Origin: Psychrobacter sp. PL19
Lineage (GTDB): Bacteria > Pseudomonadota > Gammaproteobacteria > Pseudomonadales > Moraxellaceae
Direction: 5' to 3'
DNA length: 64,000 nucleotides
Assembly: GCF_017875835.1 (NCBI RefSeq)
Contig: NZ_JAGING010000001.1
Span: forward strand, 1,984,001-2,048,000
The notes under the pieces were generated by a model, which made no database searches, was not told where the DNA came from, and was given only the letters and a program-made list of their open reading frames with translations. Position numbers and translations under genes: made by a program. Of this stretch, positions 36,951-45,390 are shown piece by piece; positions within the stretch are counted from its first letter, which is position 1; the number at the start of each line of letters is the position of its first letter.

Positions 36951-37040
36951 TGAATTTGCCTAACCTCTGATACAGAATATCATATTAAGTATGGGTATTA
37001 TCTAAGAAACCGCCACCTCTATAGGTGGTCGGTAGTTCAT
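36880..37040 (+). ncRNA. Predicted omega RNA (reRNA) region of the tnpB element
   Basis: In characterised IS200/IS605 elements the guide RNA overlaps the 3' end of tnpB and ends at the right end of the element, with the guide taken from flanking DNA. Here the region from the tnpB tail to the right-end hairpin (37013-37028) and GGTAGTTCAT fits that plan. The 5' boundary is a guess. The guide would be the sequence starting near 37041. Confidence 0.4.
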
Positions 37041-37192
37041 AGTCGCTAATTCAAGGCTTCTAATTCAATCTTTTAACTGTCTAGAACAGTTAAGCTGCTC
37101 TAGGTTATATGCTGTTCTAGCAACCTATACTCTTCTAACCAATCTATATGGTTTTACCAATCAGAAATTCACTAATTTATAAGGAGTTTACA

Positions 37193-37777
37193 TTGTCGAA
37201 TGATTTAACGGCGATTACAGAGTACCTTCTTGAGCTTGATGCCTTAAAACTGGTTAACCGCCGCACCTATATCGATGGTGGCGCTCGTCTTGAAAACTCT
37301 GCTGAACATTCATGGCATTTGGCTATGGCTTGCTGGTCAATTTCAAGAAGTTTTAATCTTGACATATCTGAAGAAAAATTACTGAAGCTAGCGTTAATCC
37401 ATGATTTAGGTGAAATAGACGCTGGCGATACCTTTCTTTATGCTAGCGACAGAAGTACCGCGCATACCGCTGAGCGAGAAGGTGTAAAGCGTTTAAAAAC
37501 CTATCCAGGTAATGGGGTTGCTGAGCTTTCTGAACTGTGGGAAGAGCAAGAAACAGGCGATAGCTTAGAGACTAAATTACTAAAGGCAGTAGATAGAATG
37601 TTGCCTTTTTTACATAATATTTCTAGCGAAGGTAAAACCTGGCGAGAGCTTGGCATAAAGAAATCTCAAGTATTAGCAGCACATGCATTCATTGCCCATG
37701 ATTTCCCTGAAATCCACTCATGGATGCTTGATAATATTCAGGTAGCAGTGCAAGAGGGTTGGCTACAAGACTCTTGA
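37193..37777 (+). CDS. HD-domain hydrolase, YfbR-like
   Basis: This 194-residue metal-dependent phosphohydrolase has the HD-domain residues in order: SAEHSWHLAMA (first His), LIHDLGEIDAGDTF (His-Asp) and KAVDRMLPF (last Asp). YfbR relatives are 5'-deoxynucleotidases acting on dNMPs, but substrate cannot be read here. AAGGAG lies just before the TTG at 37193, which I take as start. An ATG 45 bp upstream would overlap that ribosome-binding site. It begins right after the IS element, so the insertion may separate it from its old promoter. Confidence 0.8.
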   Translation: MSNDLTAITEYLLELDALKLVNRRTYIDGGARLENSAEHSWHLAMACWSISRSFNLDISEEKLLKLALIHDLGEIDAGDTFLYASDRSTAHTAEREGVKRLKTYPGNGVAELSELWEEQETGDSLETKLLKAVDRMLPFLHNISSEGKTWRELGIKKSQVLAAHAFIAHDFPEIHSWMLDNIQVAVQEGWLQDS

Positions 37778-37917
37778 TTATGATAATAATTGTATTACAG
37801 ACTGTAAGCGTTGGCTTAAGTTTTTTTTGATAGTTGATTGGTTGTACATCAAATAGCGATAACAGAATAGCGTATAGTTTAAGGTTTACTATTGATACGT
37901 TTTTATACGGTGACATT

Positions 37918-38379
37918 ATGATGTCTTTAGAGCTTAAAGTTCCACCGCCATTGCAAGCCTTAATTATAGGTGCTGTAATGTACGGGGTATCTAGAATGTT
38001 TCCCGCATTGCAGTTTTCACTGGTTGGGTCGGCTTGGCTGGGCGCTATTCTAACGATTATAGGGTTGGGTATTAGCATCATGGGGGTTACTGAATTTAAA
38101 AAAGCACAAACCACTATTAATCCGCATGTGCCGCACAATTCTACCAGTCTAGTAACCAATGGCATTTATCGATATACGCGCAATCCTATGTATCTAGGGT
38201 TGGTGCTTGTTTTATCAGGTTGGGGGCTATATTTGTCTAACTTATTAGCGTTTGCTCTCATTCCCATTTTTATCATTTATATAAGCCACTTTCAAATTCA
38301 ACCAGAAGAAAGGATTATGGCGAAGAAGTTTGGCAATAAGTATCAAGTCTATCTAGCGAAAGTGCGCCGGTGGCTATAG
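37918..38379 (+). CDS. Isoprenylcysteine carboxyl methyltransferase-like membrane methyltransferase
   Basis: This 153-residue protein has about four membrane helices. The signature GIYRYTRNPMYLGLVLVLSGWG, with its conserved RNPMY, is followed by the C-terminal QPEERIMAKKFGNKY...YLAKVRRWL block. Together these define the ICMT/phospholipid methyltransferase-like family of bacterial membrane proteins, which bind S-adenosylmethionine. Substrate is unknown. The ATG at 37918 follows a GGTGAC stretch; earlier in-frame starts lie in AT-rich non-coding-looking sequence. Confidence 0.8.
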   Translation: MMSLELKVPPPLQALIIGAVMYGVSRMFPALQFSLVGSAWLGAILTIIGLGISIMGVTEFKKAQTTINPHVPHNSTSLVTNGIYRYTRNPMYLGLVLVLSGWGLYLSNLLAFALIPIFIIYISHFQIQPEERIMAKKFGNKYQVYLAKVRRWL

Positions 38380-38456
38380 TCGCTAATAAATACTTTATGT
38401 TAGATGATTGTGTTTAAAGGTTAAAAACGACAAGCTATCAAAGGTAGGAAAATAAA

Positions 38457-39299
38457 ATGCGACTCGAAATCAACGTTATTGATGCCTTTACGGATACCCT
38501 GTTTAAAGGAAACTCAGCGGCAGTTATTATCACAGATAGCTGGTTAAGTGATGATTTGATGCAGTCTATTGCGATGGAAAATAATCTATCTGAGACTGCG
38601 TTTCTAGTGGTGGATGAGTCAGATACGCTAGATGATAAAGACCAGTCAGATACAGTCGTTACCTATCATATCCGCTGGTTTTCGCCACTGACTGAGATCG
38701 ATTTTTGTGGTCATGCGACCTTAGCATCAGCTTTTGTCTTATTCAAAAAGAACCCTAGTCTAACCGTAATTAATTTTTTAGTGACTGCTGTTGGGACACT
38801 GTCAGTCGTACAAACAGACTCTGGCAAAATTCAAATGAATTTTCCTAATACTAAGCCTAACAAGGTCGATAGTATCCCAGAGAGTTTATTAGCGGGCTTA
38901 TCTATTGCTCCTGTTGAGGTCTATTGTAATGGCCAGGCGTATTTTGTTATTTACCACTCTGAGTCTGACGTACTGTCGGTAGTTCGTGATAACGACACTT
39001 TGAAGCAGCTAAAGCCCTTAGATGTGGTGGTTACCTGCAAGACTGAGTCAGACCAATATAATAAATATAATTTTATCTCTAGGTATTTTTGGCCCGTAAA
39101 TGGCGGTGACGAAGATCCAGTAACTGGATCAAGTCATACTGGATTGGCACCATTGTGGGCAGAGCGGCTGGGTAAAAATGAATTAATTGGTTATCAAGCG
39201 TCAAGTCGAGGCGGGGTGGTCGACTGTGTTGTTGCAGATGATAGAGTGTTTATTGCTGGCAATGCGGTGCACTATCTAACAGGATTTATTACTATTTAG
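38457..39299 (+). CDS. PhzF-family isomerase
   Basis: This 280-residue protein is of the PhzF/diaminopimelate-epimerase fold. Conserved features are DAFTDTLFKGNSAAVI at the N-terminus, the catalytic Glu in MENNLSETAFLV (about residue 45), DFCGHATLASAF (about 82) and EDPVTGSSHTGLAPLW (about 220). Only phenazine producers use the true PhzF reaction. With no phz genes nearby, this is a generic family member of unknown substrate. AGGAAAATAAA precedes the ATG. Confidence 0.88.
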   Translation: MRLEINVIDAFTDTLFKGNSAAVIITDSWLSDDLMQSIAMENNLSETAFLVVDESDTLDDKDQSDTVVTYHIRWFSPLTEIDFCGHATLASAFVLFKKNPSLTVINFLVTAVGTLSVVQTDSGKIQMNFPNTKPNKVDSIPESLLAGLSIAPVEVYCNGQAYFVIYHSESDVLSVVRDNDTLKQLKPLDVVVTCKTESDQYNKYNFISRYFWPVNGGDEDPVTGSSHTGLAPLWAERLGKNELIGYQASSRGGVVDCVVADDRVFIAGNAVHYLTGFITI

Positions 39300-39359
39300 C
39301 GTTATAAGTGCCCACTTGGTAATGTTTGGCGCTATGGTTTACTTAAGGAGTAGGTTGTT

Positions 39360-39692
39360 TTGTCTGAATTGAAGACCGTGGGTCTTTTTATGCTTACCGC
39401 GCTAGCGGAAATTGCTGGCTGCTACTTACCATACCTTTGGTTGCGAGAAGGTAAGTCGATTTGGCTTTTGATACCAGGGGCGTTGAGTTTGGTCGCTTTT
39501 GTATGGCTGTTGACCCTACATCCAACCGCTGCGGGCAGAGTCTATGCCGCTTATGGCGGTGTTTATATCTTTATGGCGATTATGTGGTTATGGACAGTCA
39601 ATGGTATTCGGCCAACTATATGGGACATCGTAGGATCTGCGATAGCGCTGTTAGGCATGGCTATTATTATGTTTGCACCACGTAGCGCCTAA
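39360..39692 (+). CDS. ynfA: YnfA/UPF0060 family membrane protein
   Basis: This 110-residue protein with four predicted membrane helices belongs to the UPF0060 (YnfA) family, which is related to small multidrug-resistance transporters. The family blocks [35 protein letters not shown] and [19 protein letters not shown] are visible. It starts at a TTG with AAGGAG about ten bases upstream. Transport of drugs is proposed for relatives; nothing in the sequence fixes the substrate. Confidence 0.9.
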   Translation: MSELKTVGLFMLTALAEIAGCYLPYLWLREGKSIWLLIPGALSLVAFVWLLTLHPTAAGRVYAAYGGVYIFMAIMWLWTVNGIRPTIWDIVGSAIALLGMAIIMFAPRSA

Positions 39693-39873
39693 ATTACTAA
39701 CTACTAGCGGACGCTTGACAATTAAATCGTCGGATTTGAAAAGCGTGTTTGGACACTTGATGTTGTAGTAGAGGGCAAGGGCGAAAAGCCTGCTAGAAGA
39801 CCAATGAAGGTGCGGTGAGATTTAACGTGATTAGATAGGCAATAGCTAGGCAGGCAATAGTTAGATAGTCAAT

Positions 39874-39914
39874 GGCCACCCTAGACAACTGTAGTTAGTT
39901 GTCTGTGGATGGCC
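39874..39914 (-). terminator. Long stem-loop downstream of the small basic protein gene
   Basis: An inverted repeat of about 17 bp with a few mismatches (GGCCACC...GACAACT / AGTTGTC...GGATGGCC) has a 6-base loop, 9 bp beyond the stop on the minus strand. There is no clear U-tract, so it may be a weak terminator or an mRNA 3' stabiliser. Confidence 0.45.
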
Positions 39915-39922
39915 TGTCCTAT

Positions 39923-40042
39923 TTAGTGCTTTCCGAGAATGCTGCCATCGTCTTTCTTCGATTGTTTAGCCGCTTTTTTCTCTTTTGCTGTTAAAAGCGG
40001 TTTCTTTTTTACGTTTTTTTTACTATCTTGACCTTTACTCAT
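39923..40042 (-). CDS. Small lysine-rich protein of 39 residues
   Basis: This 39-residue basic protein begins MSKGQDSKKNVKKKP and ends DDGSILGKH, with 14 lysines. An AAAAGGAGAGC Shine-Dalgarno sequence sits ideally before the ATG, and a long stem-loop follows the stop. Short Lys-rich proteins that begin MSKGQDSKKN are, as I remember, found in several gammaproteobacteria and usually annotated hypothetical. The composition suggests an intrinsically disordered, nucleic-acid or ribosome-associated protein, but no function is shown. The adjacent 40043-40552 gap contains no other supported gene. Confidence 0.75.
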   Translation of the reverse strand: MSKGQDSKKNVKKKPLLTAKEKKAAKQSKKDDGSILGKH

Positions 40043-40455
40043 GATGCTCTCCTTTTGAGATGACCTTTTTGAAATAGCTTCTAATTTAGATAGCTTCTAA
40101 AATTTTGAACTAGGTTTTCAAACCCTTCAAGGTCAGCTTTAGCCAACCTAAAGGCTGTGTATTATAAGTGGTGTTTATTACTAGGCTGTCTGTTAACAGG
40201 CTACGCCGTCGCTGCCATTGTACTGCTTTATTAATACGTAGCAAAATCAGTATAGCCTTAAGACCGAGCAATAGCTAGCTGTTGCCAGCTAATAGCCCAT
40301 CCAAAAAATAAAGATGACGTGGAAGGTAGATGCACGCACTACAACAAGTCGTTTCCGTCAGTCTAACAAGGTTAGCTTGGGCAATTCATTGTTTGAAATT
40401 GAGTTAAATAGACGACAGCGTTGATAAGCACTTACTTACGGATAGGATGGCGATT

Positions 40456-40464
40456 TGCTATAAT
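40456..40464 (+). promoter_or_regulatory. Extended -10 promoter element upstream of the QueD-like gene
   Basis: TGCTATAAT matches the extended -10 consensus (TGnTATAAT). It lies about 89 bp before the ATG of the queD-like gene. No good -35 box is seen at the right distance, which extended -10 promoters do not need. Confidence 0.5.
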
Positions 40465-40552
40465 AAGATATAAGCCGATTACTAGGTTCGGTAAATAATT
40501 ATTCATGTCCATCGAGTACAATGATACTCACTGTTTTGGTTAATTTACTATT

Positions 40553-41155
40553 ATGCGTATCCGTAAACTTTTTAAATTCGAAAATGCTCATATCGTTCGT
40601 AATTGTAGCTCTGAGCGCTGCAAGCATTCCATTCATGGTCATAGCTATCAGATTGAGTTGATTCTTGAGGCTCATAGCTTAGATCATGGACATATGGTTT
40701 ATGACTTTGGGCTGTTGAAGTCCTCAATCAAGGACATTATTGATAGCTTTGATCACGCGATTTGTTTTTGGAATCAAGACGATCCTGAGTATATCGCTGC
40801 TTGCAAAAAGTTCAGTGCCCGCTGGATAAGTTTGCCAGTTTCTCCATCAGCTGAGCAGTTTTCACGGGTAATATTTTTTTGGGCGCAACAAGTATTACAG
40901 CAAACCCAGATGCAAAATGGTGAGGCTGATGTGAGTGTGTATTCAGTAATTGCTCACGAAACGGCAACCGGTTATGCACAATGCTTTGCTGATGATGTGG
41001 CCAATGATCAGATGGGTAAGCTTGAACTGGATAAGTTTGAATTTAGCGCGCAAGTTTGTGCTGAATGGCATGATCCAGAGCTATATGCCAAACTAATACG
41101 CGGTGAGCGTTTTATCAATCCATCGGTGACTATGCAGGTGCAGCCAGATGTCTAA
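40553..41155 (+). CDS. queD: 6-pyruvoyl-tetrahydropterin synthase/QueD-family protein
   Basis: This 200-residue protein is of the 6-carboxytetrahydropterin synthase family, which acts in queuosine (preQ0) synthesis. Zinc ligands are visible as the His in FKFENAHIV and in IHGHSYQIELILEA, with a Cys (RCKHSIHGH) in the place of the catalytic cysteine. MVYDFGLLKSSIKDIIDSFDHA is the second conserved block, and the catalytic Glu is probably in AHETATGYAQ. At 200 residues it is longer than classic QueD (about 120), with an extra C-terminal stretch. It overlaps tsaE by 8 bp. Confidence 0.8.
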   Translation: MRIRKLFKFENAHIVRNCSSERCKHSIHGHSYQIELILEAHSLDHGHMVYDFGLLKSSIKDIIDSFDHAICFWNQDDPEYIAACKKFSARWISLPVSPSAEQFSRVIFFWAQQVLQQTQMQNGEADVSVYSVIAHETATGYAQCFADDVANDQMGKLELDKFEFSAQVCAEWHDPELYAKLIRGERFINPSVTMQVQPDV

Positions 41156-41771
41156 TGACGATGAGCGCTCCAAAAGTAATCAACAGTCGATAACGTTAGT
41201 GCTGACTTCTGAGGCAGATACCCAGCGCTTAGCCCAGCAGTTAGCCACTTTACCGTTATCAGGTAGCGTATGGCTGTCAGGTGATTTAGGCGTAGGTAAA
41301 ACCACTTTAACTCGTTATTGGCTGCAGGCGTTAGGCCATATTGGAACGGTCAAAAGTCCAACCTATACCTTGGTCGAGCCTTATTATATTCAGCAGAATG
41401 ATGGCATGAGTAAGCCGGTCTATCATGCGGACTTATACCGCCTACAAGATCCAGAAGAGCTGTCTTTCATTGGCTTTGATGAGTATCTTGATGAACCGGG
41501 TGCACTGATCATTATTGAATGGGCCAGTCGTGCTGACAGCTATCTACCACCGCCGACATTGTTTATTGATATGATTCAAGGTGATAGTGCTCAAGATGAC
41601 AGTGCTCAAAGTGGCAATGCTCAAAGTGACGGCATTCAAAGTGGCGGCATTCAAAGTGGCGGCATTCAAATTGACAGTGCTCAAAGAAATAAGGAATTAC
41701 GGAAAGTGGAGCTCAGACTGTCACGATTAGGGCAGGCGCAAGGGATTGATTTATCCGCACTGACTCTTTAA
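41148..41771 (+). CDS. tsaE: tRNA threonylcarbamoyladenosine biosynthesis ATPase TsaE
   Basis: This 207-residue P-loop ATPase assists TsaB/TsaD in making t6A37 on tRNAs. The Walker A motif SGDLGVGKTTLTRYWL is near residue 45. VKSPTYTLVEPYY, HADLYRLQDPEEL and IIIEWASRAD are standard family blocks. Unusually, a tandem pentapeptide insert (seven units like GGIQS) separates the conserved domain from the last 20 residues, bringing the length from about 155 to 207. It is translationally coupled to the upstream gene (8-bp overlap) and lies upstream of mutL, as is common. Confidence 0.92.
   Translation: MSNDDERSKSNQQSITLVLTSEADTQRLAQQLATLPLSGSVWLSGDLGVGKTTLTRYWLQALGHIGTVKSPTYTLVEPYYIQQNDGMSKPVYHADLYRLQDPEELSFIGFDEYLDEPGALIIIEWASRADSYLPPPTLFIDMIQGDSAQDDSAQSGNAQSDGIQSGGIQSGGIQIDSAQRNKELRKVELRLSRLGQAQGIDLSALTL
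41583..41684 (+). repeat. 15-bp tandem repeat inside tsaE
   Basis: About seven imperfect 15-bp units of the form agtggcggcattcaa encode DSAQD, DSAQS, GNAQS, DGIQS, GGIQS, GGIQI and DSAQ. Because the unit is a multiple of three, copy-number change would keep the frame. The region is likely a disordered linker. Confidence 0.9.
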
Positions 41772-41911
41772 AGCCTCATCAATCGTGAACGCTTTAACTG
41801 TAATACTGATTTCGAGCATAGTCTTCTTGCCAAAATTTTCACCGTTAAGTTCTAAGCTTCAAAACTAAGCTTCAAAACTAAGTACCAAAATCCAGTGTCC
41901 TAACCTTCAAT

Positions 41912-43744
41912 ATGACCTTTATTATGCCAGATAATACTCATTCCGATACCCGTATCAAAAAGTTATCACCACTGCTAATCAATCAATTGGCAGCCGGTGA
42001 GGTAGTGACCCGCCCGTCGGCCGTGGTCAAAGAGCTGTTAGAAAATGCTATTGATGCTGGCGCTACTGATATAGAAATACGCATTACCCAAGGTGGCATG
42101 GGTATGATTGAAGTCGTGGATAATGGTGATGGTATTCATCCCGATGACATGGTGATGGCGATTACTCGTCATGCGACCAGCAAAGTCGCTGATATCGCTA
42201 ATTTGCACGGTATTAGTACATTAGGCTTTCGCGGCGAGGCGCTCGCAGCCACAGCGGCTGTTTCTCGTCTAACATTGGCTAGCAGCCATAATGACAGTGG
42301 CATTGGCCGTCAGTTGCAAGTCGCTGGCGTGTTGGCAGATACACCCAAGCTAACGCCGGTCGTGCACAACCAAGGTACAACGATTACAGTAAAGGACCTA
42401 TATTTTAACGTACCGGCGCGGCGCGGTAATCTTAAGTCTATTGGCACTGAGTTTGCTCATATTGAAATCGTTGTCCGTGAGGTAGCTTTAGCGCGTGCGG
42501 ATGTGACCTTAAGCCTTTATCATGATCAAAAAAAACGTTTAACGTTATCGGCAACTTCAGTTGACAGCGCGGTTGGTAGTATAGCTGGTAGTAATGAGAA
42601 TCATCTACCTTTGTCGCGTCTTGAGCAAGCATTAGGGCTCGCCTTAGTTGATAATGCGCTAGAAATAACAGTAGATCTATCGAGTCTTTTACACGAGTCA
42701 AATATTTCTTCTGACTATCCCAACAAGCGAGCAACTATCAGCGGTTGGTTATGGCCAGTTACTAATGAGCAGAGCAATCAAGCCACCTTTACCTCTCTGC
42801 CAAAGCTACTTTACGTGAATGGCCGCTTGGTTAAAGAAATCGCTATTAGCAACCAGCTACGTCAGCTTGCAACCAATGCTCAACTCGCTGGTATCGGCTA
42901 CGCACTATATTTTGAATTACCCGGACATTGGCTTAATATTAATGTGCATCCCACTAAGCAGCGTATCAAAATCAGTCCTTTAAACAATGTTATGGCGCAT
43001 TTAAGTCATGTCATCGCTCTTAAACTCAAAAAGATAAACACAAATACCTCGCAAGCGTCAATTCGTGCAGCACCTTTAGATAACCACTCACATGAAGCAG
43101 TTTCATTCAAAGATACTCCTTTGAAGGATGCGACTTCACACCAGCAAGTGCGAGCGCCTCAGTCTCAATATCAGCACTCAGATAAGCAACAGCTGTTAAA
43201 CAAACCATTGCCAGAACCATCATATTTCGATATTAATAGTACTGATAATAGTAGCTTTGACAAAGAAAATAGCCTAAGTAGTAGTACCAATGACAGGCCA
43301 TCTGCCTTTAGTAACTCACCTTTACCGCACTGCTTAAACGTGATTGATGATGTCTCTCAACGTTATCAAGCGACTTCGGCTGCTGCAATTGAAAGCGATG
43401 ACCAGTCATCATTGCCGTGGTTATTGTTTTATAGTCAAGGACAATGTTTGCTCATCGATCAACAACGTTGGCAAGAAAATTGGCAGTCGGTATTTAAGGC
43501 TAAACTGGAGTCCCAGACGTTAGGTGAACAACAGTGCTTGGAGCAAGCGCTTGACAAGAAAAATACTGTGCCAGCTAGCGCTGCGATGATCAATCAGCAA
43601 ATAAATAGCTGTGCCGAGCGCATGTCTACTCAGCAGTTAATAGCATTTAAAGAAACCATTGAACAAGCACTCAGTACTCATGCCCACTCTATGCTCAATA
43701 CCGAGCAGCTACTCAAAGCCATGTTATCAAACGCGTCAACGTAA
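41912..43744 (+). CDS. mutL: DNA mismatch repair protein MutL
   Basis: This 610-residue GHKL ATPase couples MutS mismatch recognition to downstream repair. The N-terminal ATPase motifs are VVKELLENAIDAGATDI (motif I), VVDNGDGI (II), HATSKVADIANL and GFRGEALAA (III). The transducer domain contains NVPARRGNLKS and YVNGRLVKE. A long Ser/Asn/Gln-rich linker (about residues 365-490) precedes the C-terminal dimerisation domain (SSLPWLLFYSQGQCLLIDQ). I see no DQHA(X)2E(X)4E endonuclease motif in the C-terminal domain. The ATG at 41924 is an equally good start, as neither has a clear ribosome-binding site. miaA follows 11 bp downstream. Confidence 0.93.
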   Translation: MTFIMPDNTHSDTRIKKLSPLLINQLAAGEVVTRPSAVVKELLENAIDAGATDIEIRITQGGMGMIEVVDNGDGIHPDDMVMAITRHATSKVADIANLHGISTLGFRGEALAATAAVSRLTLASSHNDSGIGRQLQVAGVLADTPKLTPVVHNQGTTITVKDLYFNVPARRGNLKSIGTEFAHIEIVVREVALARADVTLSLYHDQKKRLTLSATSVDSAVGSIAGSNENHLPLSRLEQALGLALVDNALEITVDLSSLLHESNISSDYPNKRATISGWLWPVTNEQSNQATFTSLPKLLYVNGRLVKEIAISNQLRQLATNAQLAGIGYALYFELPGHWLNINVHPTKQRIKISPLNNVMAHLSHVIALKLKKINTNTSQASIRAAPLDNHSHEAVSFKDTPLKDATSHQQVRAPQSQYQHSDKQQLLNKPLPEPSYFDINSTDNSSFDKENSLSSSTNDRPSAFSNSPLPHCLNVIDDVSQRYQATSAAAIESDDQSSLPWLLFYSQGQCLLIDQQRWQENWQSVFKAKLESQTLGEQQCLEQALDKKNTVPASAAMINQQINSCAERMSTQQLIAFKETIEQALSTHAHSMLNTEQLLKAMLSNAST

Positions 43745-43755
43745 AAGGCCAGTAT

Positions 43756-44946
43756 ATGCGACTATTATCTGATAGCCCATCTCACACTCTGGCTGATAAC
43801 AGTGTGGTGTGTTTGATGGCACCAACTGCTAGTGGTAAGACTGCGCTAGCTTATGAGCTGTATGACACAGGACGCTATGAGTTAATATCGGTAGACTCAG
43901 CGCTGATATATCGAGATATGAATATCGGCACCGCCAAGCCGACGAGTACTGAGCTACAAGGCTACCCGCATCACTTGGTAAATATTATTGATCCCATACA
44001 AAGTTATAGTGTGGCGGAGTTTGTCACGGACGTTGCGGGCCTTATTGATAGCTGTCACCAAAACGATAAAATACCCTTATTAATAGGGGGTACTATGATG
44101 TATTACATGGCGTTACTTGATGGGTTATCTCCTGTGCCAGACAGCAATGATAGTGTCCGTCAGCAAGTTGAGCAGTGGCGACAGGCTGAAGGTATCAGTA
44201 CGCTGTACAGTTATCTTGGTAAGGTTGATCCTAGTAGCCATCAGCGCCTAAAGCCGGCAGATACCCAACGCATTACCCGTGCAGTTGAAGTATATCTACA
44301 AACGAATATCCCAATAAGCGACTGGCAGCGCAAACCTAAAAAAGCACTAGCGCATAATACTGCTCAGCAGTGGCATGCGTTAACAGTGATGCCCGATCGC
44401 GCATGGCTGCATACCCGTATTGAGCAGCGCCTTGATATCATGTGGCAAGAGGGATTGGTCGCCGAGGTTCTTGGTCTGCTTGAGCGTTATCCACTTACGC
44501 CAAACTTGCCCGCCATGCGTTGTGTTGGTTATCGCCAAGTATTAGAATATCTGGTACATGTTGACCATCCAGTATTTGCGCAGCCGCATCTAAATAAAGC
44601 CCTGTTTTATGACGCCTTTGAGCCGTTTGATGAAACGAATGCTAAGCAAGCTCAGCAAAATAACACGCGACAACAAACTAGGCATTCAATTGAGCCGAAC
44701 AGTCCGCTTGAGGTACTCGCTTGTCAACAAATGCAAAATAAGGCATTATATGCTACAAGACAGTTAGCAAAACGTCAGTACACATGGCTACGCAAATTGA
44801 CCCAATTGCCGAGTCTATCGTCAGGGATACCAAGTATATTTTCATCACCTAATACCATAAACAACCCTATGAATAGTGCTGTGGATAATCAAACAATCGT
44901 ACAGCCATTCACGACGATGGCGCAGGCAAAGAACTATTTATTTTAG
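43756..44946 (+). CDS. miaA: tRNA dimethylallyltransferase
   Basis: This 396-residue enzyme transfers a dimethylallyl group to A37 of tRNAs that read U-starting codons. The P-loop APTASGKTALAYEL is near residue 25. SVDSALIYRDMNIGTAKP, GGTMMYYMALLDGLSPVP and RCVGYRQVLEYL are family hallmarks, and RQLAKRQYTWLRKL is near the C-terminus. It is longer than usual (about 310) because of an insertion rich in Gln, Asn and Thr around residues 280-315 and a polar tail. It sits between mutL and hfq, the classic gammaproteobacterial order. Confidence 0.95.
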   Translation: MRLLSDSPSHTLADNSVVCLMAPTASGKTALAYELYDTGRYELISVDSALIYRDMNIGTAKPTSTELQGYPHHLVNIIDPIQSYSVAEFVTDVAGLIDSCHQNDKIPLLIGGTMMYYMALLDGLSPVPDSNDSVRQQVEQWRQAEGISTLYSYLGKVDPSSHQRLKPADTQRITRAVEVYLQTNIPISDWQRKPKKALAHNTAQQWHALTVMPDRAWLHTRIEQRLDIMWQEGLVAEVLGLLERYPLTPNLPAMRCVGYRQVLEYLVHVDHPVFAQPHLNKALFYDAFEPFDETNAKQAQQNNTRQQTRHSIEPNSPLEVLACQQMQNKALYATRQLAKRQYTWLRKLTQLPSLSSGIPSIFSSPNTINNPMNSAVDNQTIVQPFTTMAQAKNYLF

Positions 44947-45390
44947 TAACGAACCGTTGTAACGACTGTTATATTGTTGATAGCTTGCTTGAGCAAAAGA
45001 ATATTTGCGCTGAGTAAAGTAAAAATACACTAATTTCAGTGAAATAGGCTTTGAGTATGATAAAGGAGAAATGAATGACAATAAATCTCGAAGTACGAGA
45101 CATATAACTGCTATAATTTAAAATCGCTAAAATGTTAATTATACTAATTAATTGTTTTTACTATTCGTTAGTATAAATTGATAGTTTTTTATAAAATATG
45201 TTATAGAAACAACTGGTTACTTAATTATTTACAATAATAATGTATTGAATATAGAGTAGAATTACTTAAGAAGACTTAGCATTTATTTAGATACGTTTTG
45301 TCAATAAAATTTATTATTGTATCTGCTTCTAACCCTTATAGTTAAACCAGCATTAAATTATAATTATACATACTATTTAGGAGAGATTTC
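44947..45390. other. AT-rich gap between miaA and hfq
   Basis: About 440 bp. A strong Shine-Dalgarno (AAAGGAGAA) before ATG at 45071 would give only a 16-residue peptide, which I do not call. The stretch probably holds the hfq promoter(s). No repeat of the interspersed family is present. Confidence 0.5.

Larger units (their letters stand above)
35680..37040 (+). mobile_element. IS200/IS605-type element carrying only tnpB
   Basis: About 1.36 kb containing a single tnpB gene. The left end has a short hairpin (CTACTT / AAGTAG inside CCCC...GGG, 35694-35715). The right end has a second hairpin (CCACCT / AGGTGG, 37013-37028, extended by CCG/CGG) followed by TCGGTAGTTCAT. Subterminal hairpins instead of inverted repeats are typical of this family. 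No tnpA (Y1 transposase) is present, so movement would need a TnpA in trans. Exact ends are estimates. An imperfect direct repeat (CAAGGCTT, one base, TAATT) lies outside both ends. Confidence 0.8.

Noticed and set aside
45071..45121. A 16-codon frame with a strong AAAGGAGAA site between miaA and hfq
   Set aside because: Very short, with no regulatory codon run or attenuator hairpin arrangement; could be chance in an AT-rich gap.
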